From contig DFLT01000017.1 in the NCBI GenBank assembly GCA_002375465.1, positions 306,770-337,811 of the forward strand: a DNA stretch of 31,042 nt, given 5' to 3'. Position 1 is the stretch's first letter; every line of letters begins with the position of its first letter. Below, in pieces: positions 7,703 to 15,082 of the stretch. The notes under the pieces were generated by a model, which was not told the origin of the DNA, ran no database searches, and saw only the letters and a program-made list of their open reading frames with translations. A program made the translations under genes and the position numbers. This DNA comes from Alphaproteobacteria bacterium UBA3612 (GTDB taxonomy: Bacteria > Pseudomonadota > Alphaproteobacteria > Sphingomonadales > Sphingomonadaceae).

Positions 7703-8716
7703 ATGCGGCCGCGCAATCGTCGGAGCAAGGTGACCGAGCGCTCTCACCGCGAACGTGGCATGGCGCTGATCACGGTTCTTCTGCTCGTCGCGGTGATGGG
7801 AACGGTGACGGCCGCCTCACTGGAAATCATGAACCGGTCTGTCGCGATGGCCAATAATGGTCGCAGTGCGATGCAGGCCCGCCATCATGTTCGCGCGATG
7901 GAACATGTAGCCGGTCGGCGCCTGATGGCGCTGCGGGAACAATATCCGGACCGCCTTACCCTGGCGGGAGGATGGGCGGATACGCCGATTCTCGTGCCGA
8001 CGGAGGACGGGAATGTCGTCCTGCAGCTTTCCGATGGCTCTCACTGCTTCAATATAAATGCACTCGTGGGGCCGGAGCAGGGCGGCCGCCGCATCATCGA
8101 TCCCCTCGGTCTTGAGCATTTTATCGGGCTGGCCCGTGCGGTCGGTATTGACGAACAGAATGCGCGCGATCTGGCTTTTTCTATCACCGATTTCATCGAC
8201 AGTGACATGGTGCCCCAAGCAGGCGGTGGCGAGGATGAAATATACAAGGATGGTGAGGACAGCCATCGAACGGCCAACACGCTGCTAGCCGACCCGGGCG
8301 AATTGGCAGCGGTTAAAGGAATGACGGTCGAAAGGCTGTCGCGTCTGCGACCCCACCTTTGCGCTTTGCCTTCGAACGACATGGTTCGCATCAACGTCAA
8401 TACTCTGCAAGAAGAGGAGGCGCCTTTGCTGGCGATGCTGGCTCCCGGACAGTTGACCCTGCAGCAGGCACGTCGCGCGATTAGCGCGCGACCGGAAGCG
8501 GGATGGGAAAGTACGGATGCGTTCTGGGATGAACCCACGCTTTCGGCGCTGGCCCTTCCACGCGGGGCGAGCGAAAGCGTGGACGTGAAAAGCGACCTGT
8601 TCTCCATCAACATGATGATCGACGATGCAGGATTTGTCAGCGAAGCGAACATACTGTTTGAGGTAACGAAGGGCAGGGTGCGTGTCGTAAACCGCACATG
8701 GGGGACCGCGTCCTAG
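7703..8716 (+). CDS. gspK: Type II secretion system minor pseudopilin GspK
   Basis: A 337-residue GspK-like protein. The N-terminus has a basic leader followed by the prepilin-type site RERG-MALITVLLLVAVMG, where the peptidase GspO would cut after Gly. The mature part has the GspK features of a large helical insertion: FNINALVG, then an FIGLARAVGIDEQNARDLAFSI helix-hairpin region and ITDFIDSDMVPQ. A second repeat ends in INVNTLQEEEAPLLAML. GspK caps the pseudopilus tip in complex with GspI and GspJ. The ATG at 7703 has ACGGAG 6 bases upstream and places the leader correctly. In-frame sequence back to 7523 is open but does not look conserved. The gene is followed 154 bases later by a phosphatase gene rather than gspL. 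Confidence 0.88.
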   Translation: MRPRNRRSKVTERSHRERGMALITVLLLVAVMGTVTAASLEIMNRSVAMANNGRSAMQARHHVRAMEHVAGRRLMALREQYPDRLTLAGGWADTPILVPTEDGNVVLQLSDGSHCFNINALVGPEQGGRRIIDPLGLEHFIGLARAVGIDEQNARDLAFSITDFIDSDMVPQAGGGEDEIYKDGEDSHRTANTLLADPGELAAVKGMTVERLSRLRPHLCALPSNDMVRINVNTLQEEEAPLLAMLAPGQLTLQQARRAISARPEAGWESTDAFWDEPTLSALALPRGASESVDVKSDLFSINMMIDDAGFVSEANILFEVTKGRVRVVNRTWGTAS

Positions 8717-8870
8717 TCGATTTGGCCGTACGCCATTTATGACACTGACAAGACTCGCTGTGCAAAACCCACCAATGTAATTTACGAAAAATTAAGAATT
8801 CTAACCCGGTAGAGTCACGGTTCGCGAGCATATCCCTTCTTGGAAATTAACCAAGCAAAGGGACCGGGTT

Positions 8871-10394
8871 ATGACAACAGAATCGTTTTCAATCGGACGG
8901 CGTGGCTTGCTGAAAGGCACGGGCGGCCTTGCCGCAACGGCAATGCTTGCCGCACCGCTCAGCATGTTGTTCGCGCAGAATGCTTCGGCCGCCGGCACAC
9001 TTGGTGCCAGCCCTTACGGCCCACTATTTCCGACGCTGGACCTGGAAACGGGCCTCCCCCTTCTCAAGCTGCCGCGTGACTTCACTTATCGCACGATGAG
9101 CTGGCGCGGTGACATGATGACCAATGGCCAGCCGGTCTTCCCGGGGCATGACGGCATGGGCTGCGTCGCCATCGGCAGGGGTCGCAATCAACGGCTGATT
9201 CTGATTCGCAACCACGAGTTGGGCGCCGTTCGGGAATTTGGGTTGCTTGATGCCCCTGGCACCTACGACACAAATGTAAGAGGCGGCTCCTCCGTCCCGA
9301 ACTCCGGCGGCAACTCGAACATCGTTGTTTCGTCAACGGGGCGTTATATTGAAACGCAGCCCTCACTCGGCGGTACGATCCGCAATTGCGCCGGTGGCCT
9401 GACGCCGTGGGGCAGCTGGCTCAGCTGTGAAGAAACGCTGGACGTCAATTCCAACGGCGGCATCAAGCATGGCTATGTTTTTGAGGTCGCGGCCGATCCC
9501 ACCCAGACCAGTGGCAATCCCATCATCGAGATGGGCCGCATGCCGCATGAAGCGGTCGCCGTCGACCCGGTTACCGGCTTCGTCTACGAAACCGAGGACA
9601 ACCGCAACTTCGCAGGCCTCTACAAGTTCGAGCCGACGAACACGTCGGGCCGGGTCGGTAGCCTGGAGCAGGGCGGCAAGCTCTTCATGGCGAAGGTAGT
9701 CGGCGAAAACGGCAAGCTTCTGATCGCCCCGAACCTCGGCGATTCGTACCAGCTCGAGTGGGTTGAGATCGACGAACCAGATGCAGACCCCGCGAATGTC
9801 AGCGTCAACGAGGGCAGCGTCAGCTATTCCGGCGGCGCCTCCGGTCCTTTTGCGCAGGGCTATGAAAAGGGCGGCCTTGTCATGAGCCGGGGTGAAGGCG
9901 CCTGGACCGGCCCGGACGGCCTTCTGTATTTTGTCGACACTAGCGCAGGCTTGGACGGAAGCAATCGTCCTGGCAGGGGCGAAGGTGCCGTCTGGGTTTA
10001 CGATCCACGCTCGGAACGCCTGGAATGCATCTATGCATCGCAGGCAAAGGTAGCAGGCAACAACCCTGACAACATCACCGTCAGCCCGCGCGGCGGCGTC
10101 CTGCTGTGCGAAGATGGCGGCGGCGTCGAAGATGAATTCGGCTTCGGCGAGCGTCTGCTCGGCCTCCTGCCTAATGGGCAGGCCTATCCCTTCGCGAAGA
10201 ACAATATTCAGCTGTCGAACAGCGATATCGCGAAGGCCGGCAAGTCCACGTCCCTCATCAGCGAGGGCGATTACCGTAACATAGAATGGGCGGGCGCTTG
10301 CTTCGATCCGACGGGCCGCATCCTCTTCGCCAACACGCAAACCCCGGGCATTACCTTTGCGATCTCCGGCCCCTGGCAGCGCGGTACGCTGTAA
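8871..10394 (+). CDS. phoX: PhoX-family (DUF839) Tat-exported phosphatase
   Basis: A 507-residue PhoX-like protein, the calcium/iron-dependent alkaline phosphatase family that releases phosphate from esters outside the cytoplasm. The N-terminus carries a twin-arginine signal (SIGRRGLLKG, Arg10-Arg11), a hydrophobic stretch and a probable cleavage site after NASA near residue 40. Family metal-site motifs are present in order: SCEET (Cys186, Glu187), HEAVAVDPVTGFVYETED (about 226-243) and LLCEDGGG (Cys413-Asp415). The length is normal. ATG at 8871 follows AAAGGGA. I saw no convincing PhoB box upstream, only a weak TGACA direct repeat near 8744-8754. The gene sits between gspK and a PEP-CTERM protein, with a hairpin after its stop. 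Substrate specificity is not established; some DUF839 members are uncharacterised. Confidence 0.87.
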   Translation: MTTESFSIGRRGLLKGTGGLAATAMLAAPLSMLFAQNASAAGTLGASPYGPLFPTLDLETGLPLLKLPRDFTYRTMSWRGDMMTNGQPVFPGHDGMGCVAIGRGRNQRLILIRNHELGAVREFGLLDAPGTYDTNVRGGSSVPNSGGNSNIVVSSTGRYIETQPSLGGTIRNCAGGLTPWGSWLSCEETLDVNSNGGIKHGYVFEVAADPTQTSGNPIIEMGRMPHEAVAVDPVTGFVYETEDNRNFAGLYKFEPTNTSGRVGSLEQGGKLFMAKVVGENGKLLIAPNLGDSYQLEWVEIDEPDADPANVSVNEGSVSYSGGASGPFAQGYEKGGLVMSRGEGAWTGPDGLLYFVDTSAGLDGSNRPGRGEGAVWVYDPRSERLECIYASQAKVAGNNPDNITVSPRGGVLLCEDGGGVEDEFGFGERLLGLLPNGQAYPFAKNNIQLSNSDIAKAGKSTSLISEGDYRNIEWAGACFDPTGRILFANTQTPGITFAISGPWQRGTL

Positions 10395-10422
10395 CGGGTT
10401 TGGCATCACGTGCCCGTCCCTG

Positions 10423-10460
10423 TCGCGGCGTGGCGCCAACACGCTACGCCGCGATCTTTT
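10423..10460 (+). terminator. Hairpin after phoX, possible terminator or attenuator
   Basis: GCGGCGTGGCG (10425-10435) pairs with CGCTACGCCGC (10442-10452), with one imperfect pair and a CCAACA loop. The stem extends two pairs outward. TCTTTT follows at 10455-10460. The T-tract is short, so partial read-through into the PEP-CTERM gene 30 bases downstream is plausible. Confidence 0.5.
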
Positions 10461-10491
10461 CACATTCATCAGCATCAACAAGGATCATGAA

Positions 10492-11094
10492 ATGAAAAAC
10501 CTCCTCCTCGCTGCGGCCTCCATGGCTGCGCTGACGACCCTTGCCAGCCCGGCAAACGCACTCATCATCAACGCGACGACCAACGGAAATTCGGTCGACA
10601 CGTCATTCAGCGGCCCCGGCGTTCTTGCTGCCGACGTGGATTTCTCGGCGTTTGCCGGACGCGCGGCATCGGTCATTCTCGATGTCACGCTCGAAGCCGA
10701 GGATCTCGGATCCAGCCTCGACTTCAATGGCGTCATGACGAATGGGAATTTTTTTGAGAACCTCAAGTCATTCACCCTGATTCTGGACGGCACGACGTTC
10801 AGCGCTGTAGGATCAGTTGTCCCCTTCTTCTCACTTGGTGAAACCGTGCTGGGCGCTGCTGGCGACGAGCGAATCGACATTATGTTCGGCGAAGGTGGCG
10901 AGCCGGCCGGCGTCGAACTCGGCGACGTCGGATTTGGCGGCACGAACTTTGGCATCGATATTTCGAATTTCGTTGCCGGCGACAGTTTTTCAATCGGCCT
11001 TATCGGCGAAGTTCCGGAGCCGGGCGTCCTCTCGCTTCTCGGTCTCGGTGCCCTGATCCTGGGCGCACGGCAGCATCGCCGCCTCAGCAAATAA
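10492..11094 (+). CDS. PEP-CTERM sorting domain protein
   Basis: A 200-residue exported protein. Residues 1-23 form a cleavable signal peptide (MKNLLLAAASMAALTT, ending ANA). The mature domain is beta-rich with Gly, Asp and Phe and has no cysteine. The C-terminus is a classic PEP-CTERM tripartite signal: VPEPG, a hydrophobic helix (VLSLLGLGALILGA), then a basic tail (RQHRRLSK). Such proteins are recognised by an exosortase, cut at the PEP motif and released or attached at the surface. They are often tied to exopolysaccharide production. AAGGA at 10480-10484 stands 7 bases before the ATG. No exosortase gene is in the window, but a polysaccharide export module is a few kilobases away. The mature domain itself matches nothing I recognise. 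Confidence 0.88.
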   Translation: MKNLLLAAASMAALTTLASPANALIINATTNGNSVDTSFSGPGVLAADVDFSAFAGRAASVILDVTLEAEDLGSSLDFNGVMTNGNFFENLKSFTLILDGTTFSAVGSVVPFFSLGETVLGAAGDERIDIMFGEGGEPAGVELGDVGFGGTNFGIDISNFVAGDSFSIGLIGEVPEPGVLSLLGLGALILGARQHRRLSK

Positions 11095-11112
11095 GGCAAC
11101 TCTTATCGTGGG

Positions 11113-11158
11113 GTCGGACACGGTCGTCGCTCGACGATCGTGTCCGACCTCTTTTTTT
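11113..11158 (+). terminator. Rho-independent terminator of the PEP-CTERM gene
   Basis: A long inverted repeat runs from GTCGGACACG (from 11113) to CGTGTCCGAC (ending 11148), with the inner GTC-GAC also pairing around a GCTC loop. It is followed by CTCTTTTTTT to 11158. This is a strong intrinsic terminator 18 bases after the stop codon. Confidence 0.9.
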
Positions 11159-11198
11159 GCGACCTACTCGTGTTCCGAGCAGCAACAGACGAATGTCA

Positions 11199-11234
11199 TA
11201 AAAAAAAGGGCGCCCCGTTGCCGGGACGCCCTTT
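11199..11234 (-). terminator. Rho-independent terminator of the acidic lipoprotein gene
   Basis: On the minus strand AAAGGGCGTCCCG pairs with CGGGGCGCCCTTT around a GCAA loop (one mismatch) and runs into TTTTTTAT. On the plus strand the arms are 11205-11217 and 11222-11234. It lies 22 bases after the lipoprotein stop and back-to-back with the terminator at 11113-11158. Confidence 0.88.
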
Positions 11235-11256
11235 CTCAATACGATAATCCGAGAGA

Positions 11257-11571
11257 TTACATCTCTTCGGCGGTATCGTCGACCATGCCATCGTCGAGCG
11301 TGTCGCCCGTGGCACCTTCGGTCATGCCGCTGTCGTCGACCAGATTGCCGTCGACTTCGTCAGCCATTTCGCCCATTGCATCGGCTTCAGCGTCGAGCTG
11401 GTCGGCCTCAGCTTCGTTGCCGAGTTCGTCAGCAAGATCAGCTTCTTCTTCCAGGATATCTTCCTGCGACTCCAGCTGCTGCTCCTGAAGGTCCTCAGCG
11501 GCGTCCTGGGGGCCGCAAGCTGCGAGCGTAAGAGCGCTGACACCAGCAAATGCGATTGCAAACTTCTTCAT
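11257..11571 (-). CDS. Small, extremely acidic lipoprotein of unknown function
   Basis: A 104-residue protein starting MKKFAIAFAGVSALTLAAC. It is a lipoprotein signal with the lipobox LAAC and the lipidated cysteine at residue 19. The 86-residue mature part contains 17 Asp and 16 Glu and not one Lys, Arg or His. It is predicted to be helical or disordered, with repeated EAD/DAEAD-like runs. On the minus strand AAAGGAG stands 7 bases upstream of the ATG. A short palindrome TTCGGTAGCCGAA (11592-11604) lies in the leader, and a strong terminator follows the gene, so it is probably monocistronic. I recognise no domain. Cation or polysaccharide binding, or a role as a periplasmic spacer, would be speculation. 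Confidence 0.85.
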   Translation of the reverse strand: MKKFAIAFAGVSALTLAACGPQDAAEDLQEQQLESQEDILEEEADLADELGNEAEADQLDAEADAMGEMADEVDGNLVDDSGMTEGATGDTLDDGMVDDTAEEM

Positions 11572-11912
11572 GGGTACTCTCCTTTGGGTTATTCGGTAGC
11601 CGAACGGATTAAATGGTGTGATGTTCCGGCTTCCGGTCGGGTTCGTTGCGGAAGGGTAATGGATTGGGGCGCCAGGACCATTTGGAAACGGTGGGTAAAA
11701 ACGCCTTCAAATCGCCTCCCTCGGCAGAGCAACTCGGATGGATTGGCGCGTTCGCCGCCCCTACCGCAATTCCCCCATTACCATTGCTGTTCGTTCATGC
11801 AAGATTCATTACGCAGGGCGATATAAGGAAAGATTCGGATGTCTTGTGCGGGGCGGCAGCGTCCCCTATCTGCGGTCCAATAATTTCACCTAGATTTCTG
11901 GAGCTGAGCCCC
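11572..11912. other. Intergenic region between the divergent lipoprotein and ettA genes
   Basis: These 341 bases separate two divergent genes and must hold both promoters. The only clear structure is TTCGG-TAG-CCGAA at 11592-11604 in the lipoprotein leader. The frame of ettA stays open upstream to 11646, but the extra sequence is proline-rich and unconserved, so I do not regard it as coding. I see no RNA gene or repeat. Confidence 0.6.
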
Positions 11913-13595
11913 GTGAGCGCAGGCCAATATTCCTTTGTCATGAAAGAGCTGACCAAAACCTATCCAGGTCAGCCAAAGCCAGTGTTTTCCAACCTGACGC
12001 TGCAATTCTATCCGGGGACGAAGATCGCGATCGTCGGCCCCAACGGTACGGGTAAGTCCACCCTGATGAAGATCATGGCGGGTCGGGACAAGGATTTCCA
12101 AGGAGAGGCCTGGGCAGGCGAGAACGTCTCGGTCGGCTATCTGGAACAGGAACCGCAACTGGACGAATCGAAAACCGTCAAAGAGAACGTCATGGACGGC
12201 ATTGGCGGCGTTGCCGACAAGATCGCGCGTTTCAATGAAATCACCACCTTGATGGGTGACCCACCGCCAGATGCCGATTTCGACGCGCTGATGGCGGAGA
12301 TGGGCCAGCTGCAGGAAGAAATCGATGCCGCAGACGGCTGGAATCTGGATACGACGCTGAATATCGCGATGGAGGCGTTACGCTGCCCACCGGCGGACAG
12401 CAGCGTCGTCAATCTGTCCGGCGGTGAAAAGCGGCGCGTGGCGCTGTGTCGGCTGCTGTTGCAGAAGCCCGACATTCTGTTGCTCGACGAGCCGACCAAC
12501 CATTTGGACGCAGAAAGCGTCGCGTGGCTCGAAAAGCATCTCGTCGACTATCAGGGCAATGTCATCCTCGTCACCCATGATCGCTATTTCCTGGATAATG
12601 TCGTCGGTTGGGTGCTGGAGCTGGATCGCGGCCGTTATTACACCTACGAAGCGAACTATTCCGGCTATCTGGAAAAGAAGGCGAAACGCCTGGAGCAGGA
12701 AAGCCGCGAGGACGAGGGCAAGCAAAAGGCCATCCGCGACGAGCTCGAGTGGATCAAGAAGTCCGCCAAGGGCAGGCAATCAAAATCAAAGGCCCGCATC
12801 CAGCGATTCGATGATCTCGTAGCCACGCAGGAGGACCGCAAGGTCGGGTCCGCCGAAATTCTGATCCAGAATCCTGAACGACTGGGCGGCAAGGTGATCG
12901 AGGCCAAGGGTCTCACCAAAGCCTATGGCGACAAGCTGCTGTTCGAGGATCTGAACTTCATTCTGCCCCGCGGCGGCATCGTCGGCGTTATTGGTCCCAA
13001 TGGTGCCGGTAAATCGACCCTGTTCAAACTGATCACCGGTCAGGAAGAGCCCGATTCGGGTAAGATCGAGATCGGCGATACCGTTCATCTGGGCTATGTC
13101 GACCAGAGCCGGGATCATCTCGATGCGTCGAAGAACGTGTGGGAAGAAGTCTCCGACGGGATGGACCATTTCGAATTCGGTAAGCAGAGCATTTCAACTC
13201 GGGCTTATGTCGGCGCCTTCAATTTCAAGGGCTCCGACCAGCAAAAGGTCGTAGGGCAATTATCGGGCGGTGAGCGCAACCGTGTTCACATCGCCAAAAT
13301 GCTGAAAAAGGGCGGTAACGTTCTGCTGCTTGACGAGCCGACCAACGATCTTGACGTCGAAACCCTGCGCGCGCTCGAAACGGCGCTGGAAAATTTCGCC
13401 GGTTGCGCGGTGGTGATCTCGCATGATCGCTTTTTCCTCGACCGCCTTGCGACGCATATTCTTGCCTTTGAGGGCGACAGCCATGTCGAATGGTTCGAAG
13501 GAAACTTCGAGGCCTATGAGGAGGACAAGCGCCGGCGCTTGGGAGAGGCCGCAGACCGGCCAAGCGCAATGACCTATCGCAAGCTGACCAGATAG
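11913..13595 (+). CDS. ettA: Energy-dependent translational throttle protein EttA (ABC-F ATPase)
   Basis: A 560-residue ABC-F protein with two ATPase domains and no membrane part. It binds the ribosomal E site and gates entry into elongation according to ATP/ADP ratio. Domain 1 has Walker A GPNGTGKST (about 42-50), signature LSGGEKRRVAL and Walker B ILLLDEPTNHLD. A charged linker with an Arm insertion and RQSKSKARIQRFDDL follows. Domain 2 has GPNGAGKST, LSGGERNRVHI and VLLLDEPTNDLD, then SHDRFFLDR. The N-terminal QYSFVMKELTKTYPG is diagnostic of EttA. GTG at 11913 gives the standard length; a weak CTGGAG lies upstream. ATG at 11940 is a less likely start. The gene is monocistronic and convergent with the Tad-like operon 18 bases away. 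Confidence 0.95.
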   Translation: MSAGQYSFVMKELTKTYPGQPKPVFSNLTLQFYPGTKIAIVGPNGTGKSTLMKIMAGRDKDFQGEAWAGENVSVGYLEQEPQLDESKTVKENVMDGIGGVADKIARFNEITTLMGDPPPDADFDALMAEMGQLQEEIDAADGWNLDTTLNIAMEALRCPPADSSVVNLSGGEKRRVALCRLLLQKPDILLLDEPTNHLDAESVAWLEKHLVDYQGNVILVTHDRYFLDNVVGWVLELDRGRYYTYEANYSGYLEKKAKRLEQESREDEGKQKAIRDELEWIKKSAKGRQSKSKARIQRFDDLVATQEDRKVGSAEILIQNPERLGGKVIEAKGLTKAYGDKLLFEDLNFILPRGGIVGVIGPNGAGKSTLFKLITGQEEPDSGKIEIGDTVHLGYVDQSRDHLDASKNVWEEVSDGMDHFEFGKQSISTRAYVGAFNFKGSDQQKVVGQLSGGERNRVHIAKMLKKGGNVLLLDEPTNDLDVETLRALETALENFAGCAVVISHDRFFLDRLATHILAFEGDSHVEWFEGNFEAYEEDKRRRLGEAADRPSAMTYRKLTR

Positions 13596-13613
13596 AGGGG
13601 GCAGGGCGGCAGC

Positions 13614-14429
13614 CTAGGCCCCCGGGCCGCCGCCGCCCGGCACCTCGACCTGTTCACCGTCTGGTGTCCCGGCATTGGGACCCCCGCCGTCGCTCGGCGG
13701 CGACTCCTCATCGCCGGTCCAGGGGCAGCGCGACAACTCGCCATCGGGAATTTCCGTGGTGTTCGTAATCGTTTGCAGCGACAGTTCGCGCGCGATGAAG
13801 GCGGCGCGATATTTGATTTCGCGCGTTTCGAATAAAGAAGAAATGGATTGCATCAGCGAACCGCCCGTTCCGAAAATAGGCTCATACTGATAGGTCACTT
13901 CCGCAAACATGACCGTATTTGGCCATAGCACCTCCATCCCGTCAATTGTGGGGATCTCGTTCCAGGGCGTTCCGTCCGTATAGAGGCCATCGCCCTCGCC
14001 GCCGATGCTGCTAGTGCTGTTGTAATTGCCTTCGCAACGCTGCCAACGAATGACGTGGCCGTTAGGCACGGGGTCACCGCCCGTACCGCTTGGAATCGGT
14101 TGGTTCGCGGTGACCGATGAGAGGATAATTCGTCCTCTGGTATCAAAATCCGCCAGCCTTAGCGCCAAACGCGAACCCAGAAACAGCGTCTCCACATCGG
14201 TTTCATCGATAGAGGAGCGGAAGCGGGCAGCAAGATCCGCAGTGGATGTCGCGACCCGGGAAATTTGTTGATGCGCAATCGCCAAATTCACAAGTTCCAA
14301 GCCACCAAGGAAGGTCACGCACAGAAAGGGCAGGGCGAGCGCGAACTCCATGAATGCAACGCCGCCATCATCGGCAGCGGCCTTCCGGATCTTTCGCCTG
14401 GACCGGAGCGTCAATGGTCTGAAATGCAT
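13614..14429 (-). CDS. TadE/TadG-family pseudopilin-like protein
   Basis: A 271-residue protein with a basic N-terminus and the TadE-like hydrophobic segment DGGVAFMEFALALPFLCVTFLG, which holds the conserved Glu of prepilin-like TadE proteins. About 45 residues of helix (ISRVATSTADLAARF) and a beta-rich extracytoplasmic domain follow. The last 40 residues are Gly/Pro/Asp/Glu-rich low complexity ending GGGGPGA. The start overlaps the end of the preceding TadE gene by 19 bases, which indicates translational coupling in a three-gene operon. Tad minor pseudopilins are processed by TadV and assembled by a TadA/B/C machine, none of which is in this window. The family call is good; the exact role is unknown. 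Confidence 0.8.
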   Translation of the reverse strand: MHFRPLTLRSRRKIRKAAADDGGVAFMEFALALPFLCVTFLGGLELVNLAIAHQQISRVATSTADLAARFRSSIDETDVETLFLGSRLALRLADFDTRGRIILSSVTANQPIPSGTGGDPVPNGHVIRWQRCEGNYNSTSSIGGEGDGLYTDGTPWNEIPTIDGMEVLWPNTVMFAEVTYQYEPIFGTGGSLMQSISSLFETREIKYRAAFIARELSLQTITNTTEIPDGELSRCPWTGDEESPPSDGGGPNAGTPDGEQVEVPGGGGPGA

Positions 14430-15082
14430 ATCTCTGACCTTGCATATTGGGCGGCGTTGGCGAACGGCTCGTTCTTCACGCCGGCATTCAGGTCGATGAC
14501 CAGATAGTCGCCCGTGAATGTCCGTGAGAGGCTGAACAGGGGCGGATATTTCACCTGCAGTCCAAAATAGACGATGTCCTCGGCACCGCCGACACCCTCG
14601 ATTCCCTGGATATCACGTGTCCATTCGCCGTCGCCGTCAACATCGACAAAACAGTCGCCGTCGCCTGGTTCCCCGCCCAGCGGCTCGGCGTCCCGCGTGA
14701 TGGGCTCGGGATTTTCGATATCCTGAAAGTCTTGGTAAGATCTTACATCCACGTCGAAATCCGCCCCCGGGATCCCCTGCAACTCCGCAGCGATATAGTC
14801 AGAGATTAACTTCAGGGAGGCGGGCGGTGCCTCATCATTTTCCTGACCGCCTTCCATATCGTCGTCACCATCGCTTGTGACTTCGTCAGTGATAAAATAA
14901 CCTGTTGCCGACAATCGCGAAACCTCTCGCAAAGTCCCCTCCACACGGGCCTTTGCGTAAGAAAAATACCCGATTTCGATGGCGCCCAGTATGAACGTCA
15001 TCATGGGCAGGACAAGAATTGCGAATTCGATCAGATAACTGCCATTCTGATCGCCACGGGCGCGGCGCAGAAGCGGCTTCAC
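14411..15082 (-). CDS. TadE-family pseudopilin-like protein
   Basis: A 223-residue protein with the TadE signature at the N-terminus: DQNGSYLIEFAILVLPMMTFILGAIEIG, read here in short as GSYLIEF then a hydrophobic helix. The helix continues into YFSYAKARVEGTLREVSR. The extracytoplasmic part carries a strongly acidic segment (TSDGDDDMEGGQENDE, around residues 65-80) and a second Asp/Gly run, GDGDCFVDVDGDGEW, that may bind calcium. Its ATG overlaps the upstream TadG stop in an ATGA arrangement (15079-15082). It is therefore the middle gene of a coupled operon, TadG-TadE-TadE. It probably contributes to a surface pilus or adhesin complex. Confidence 0.82.
   Translation of the reverse strand: MKPLLRRARGDQNGSYLIEFAILVLPMMTFILGAIEIGYFSYAKARVEGTLREVSRLSATGYFITDEVTSDGDDDMEGGQENDEAPPASLKLISDYIAAELQGIPGADFDVDVRSYQDFQDIENPEPITRDAEPLGGEPGDGDCFVDVDGDGEWTRDIQGIEGVGGAEDIVYFGLQVKYPPLFSLSRTFTGDYLVIDLNAGVKNEPFANAAQYARSEICISDH

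Noticed and set aside
8717..8870. Pho box upstream of phoX
   Set aside because: Only a weak TGACACTGACA direct repeat is present. It lacks the two spaced CTGTCAT-like units expected for PhoB.
9363..10481. Long open frame of 372 codons on the minus strand opposite phoX
   Set aside because: The plus strand encodes an intact PhoX with all motifs. The antisense product resembles no family and is a by-product of high-GC codon use.
10395..10491. Sigma-54 promoter for the PEP-CTERM gene (TTGGCAT...TGCCC)
   Set aside because: Only 8 bases separate GG and GC instead of the required 10, so it does not fit a -24/-12 element.
11646..11912. N-terminal extension of EttA by 89 residues
   Set aside because: The extension is Pro-rich and unlike any EttA. 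The family N-terminus begins exactly after GTG 11913.
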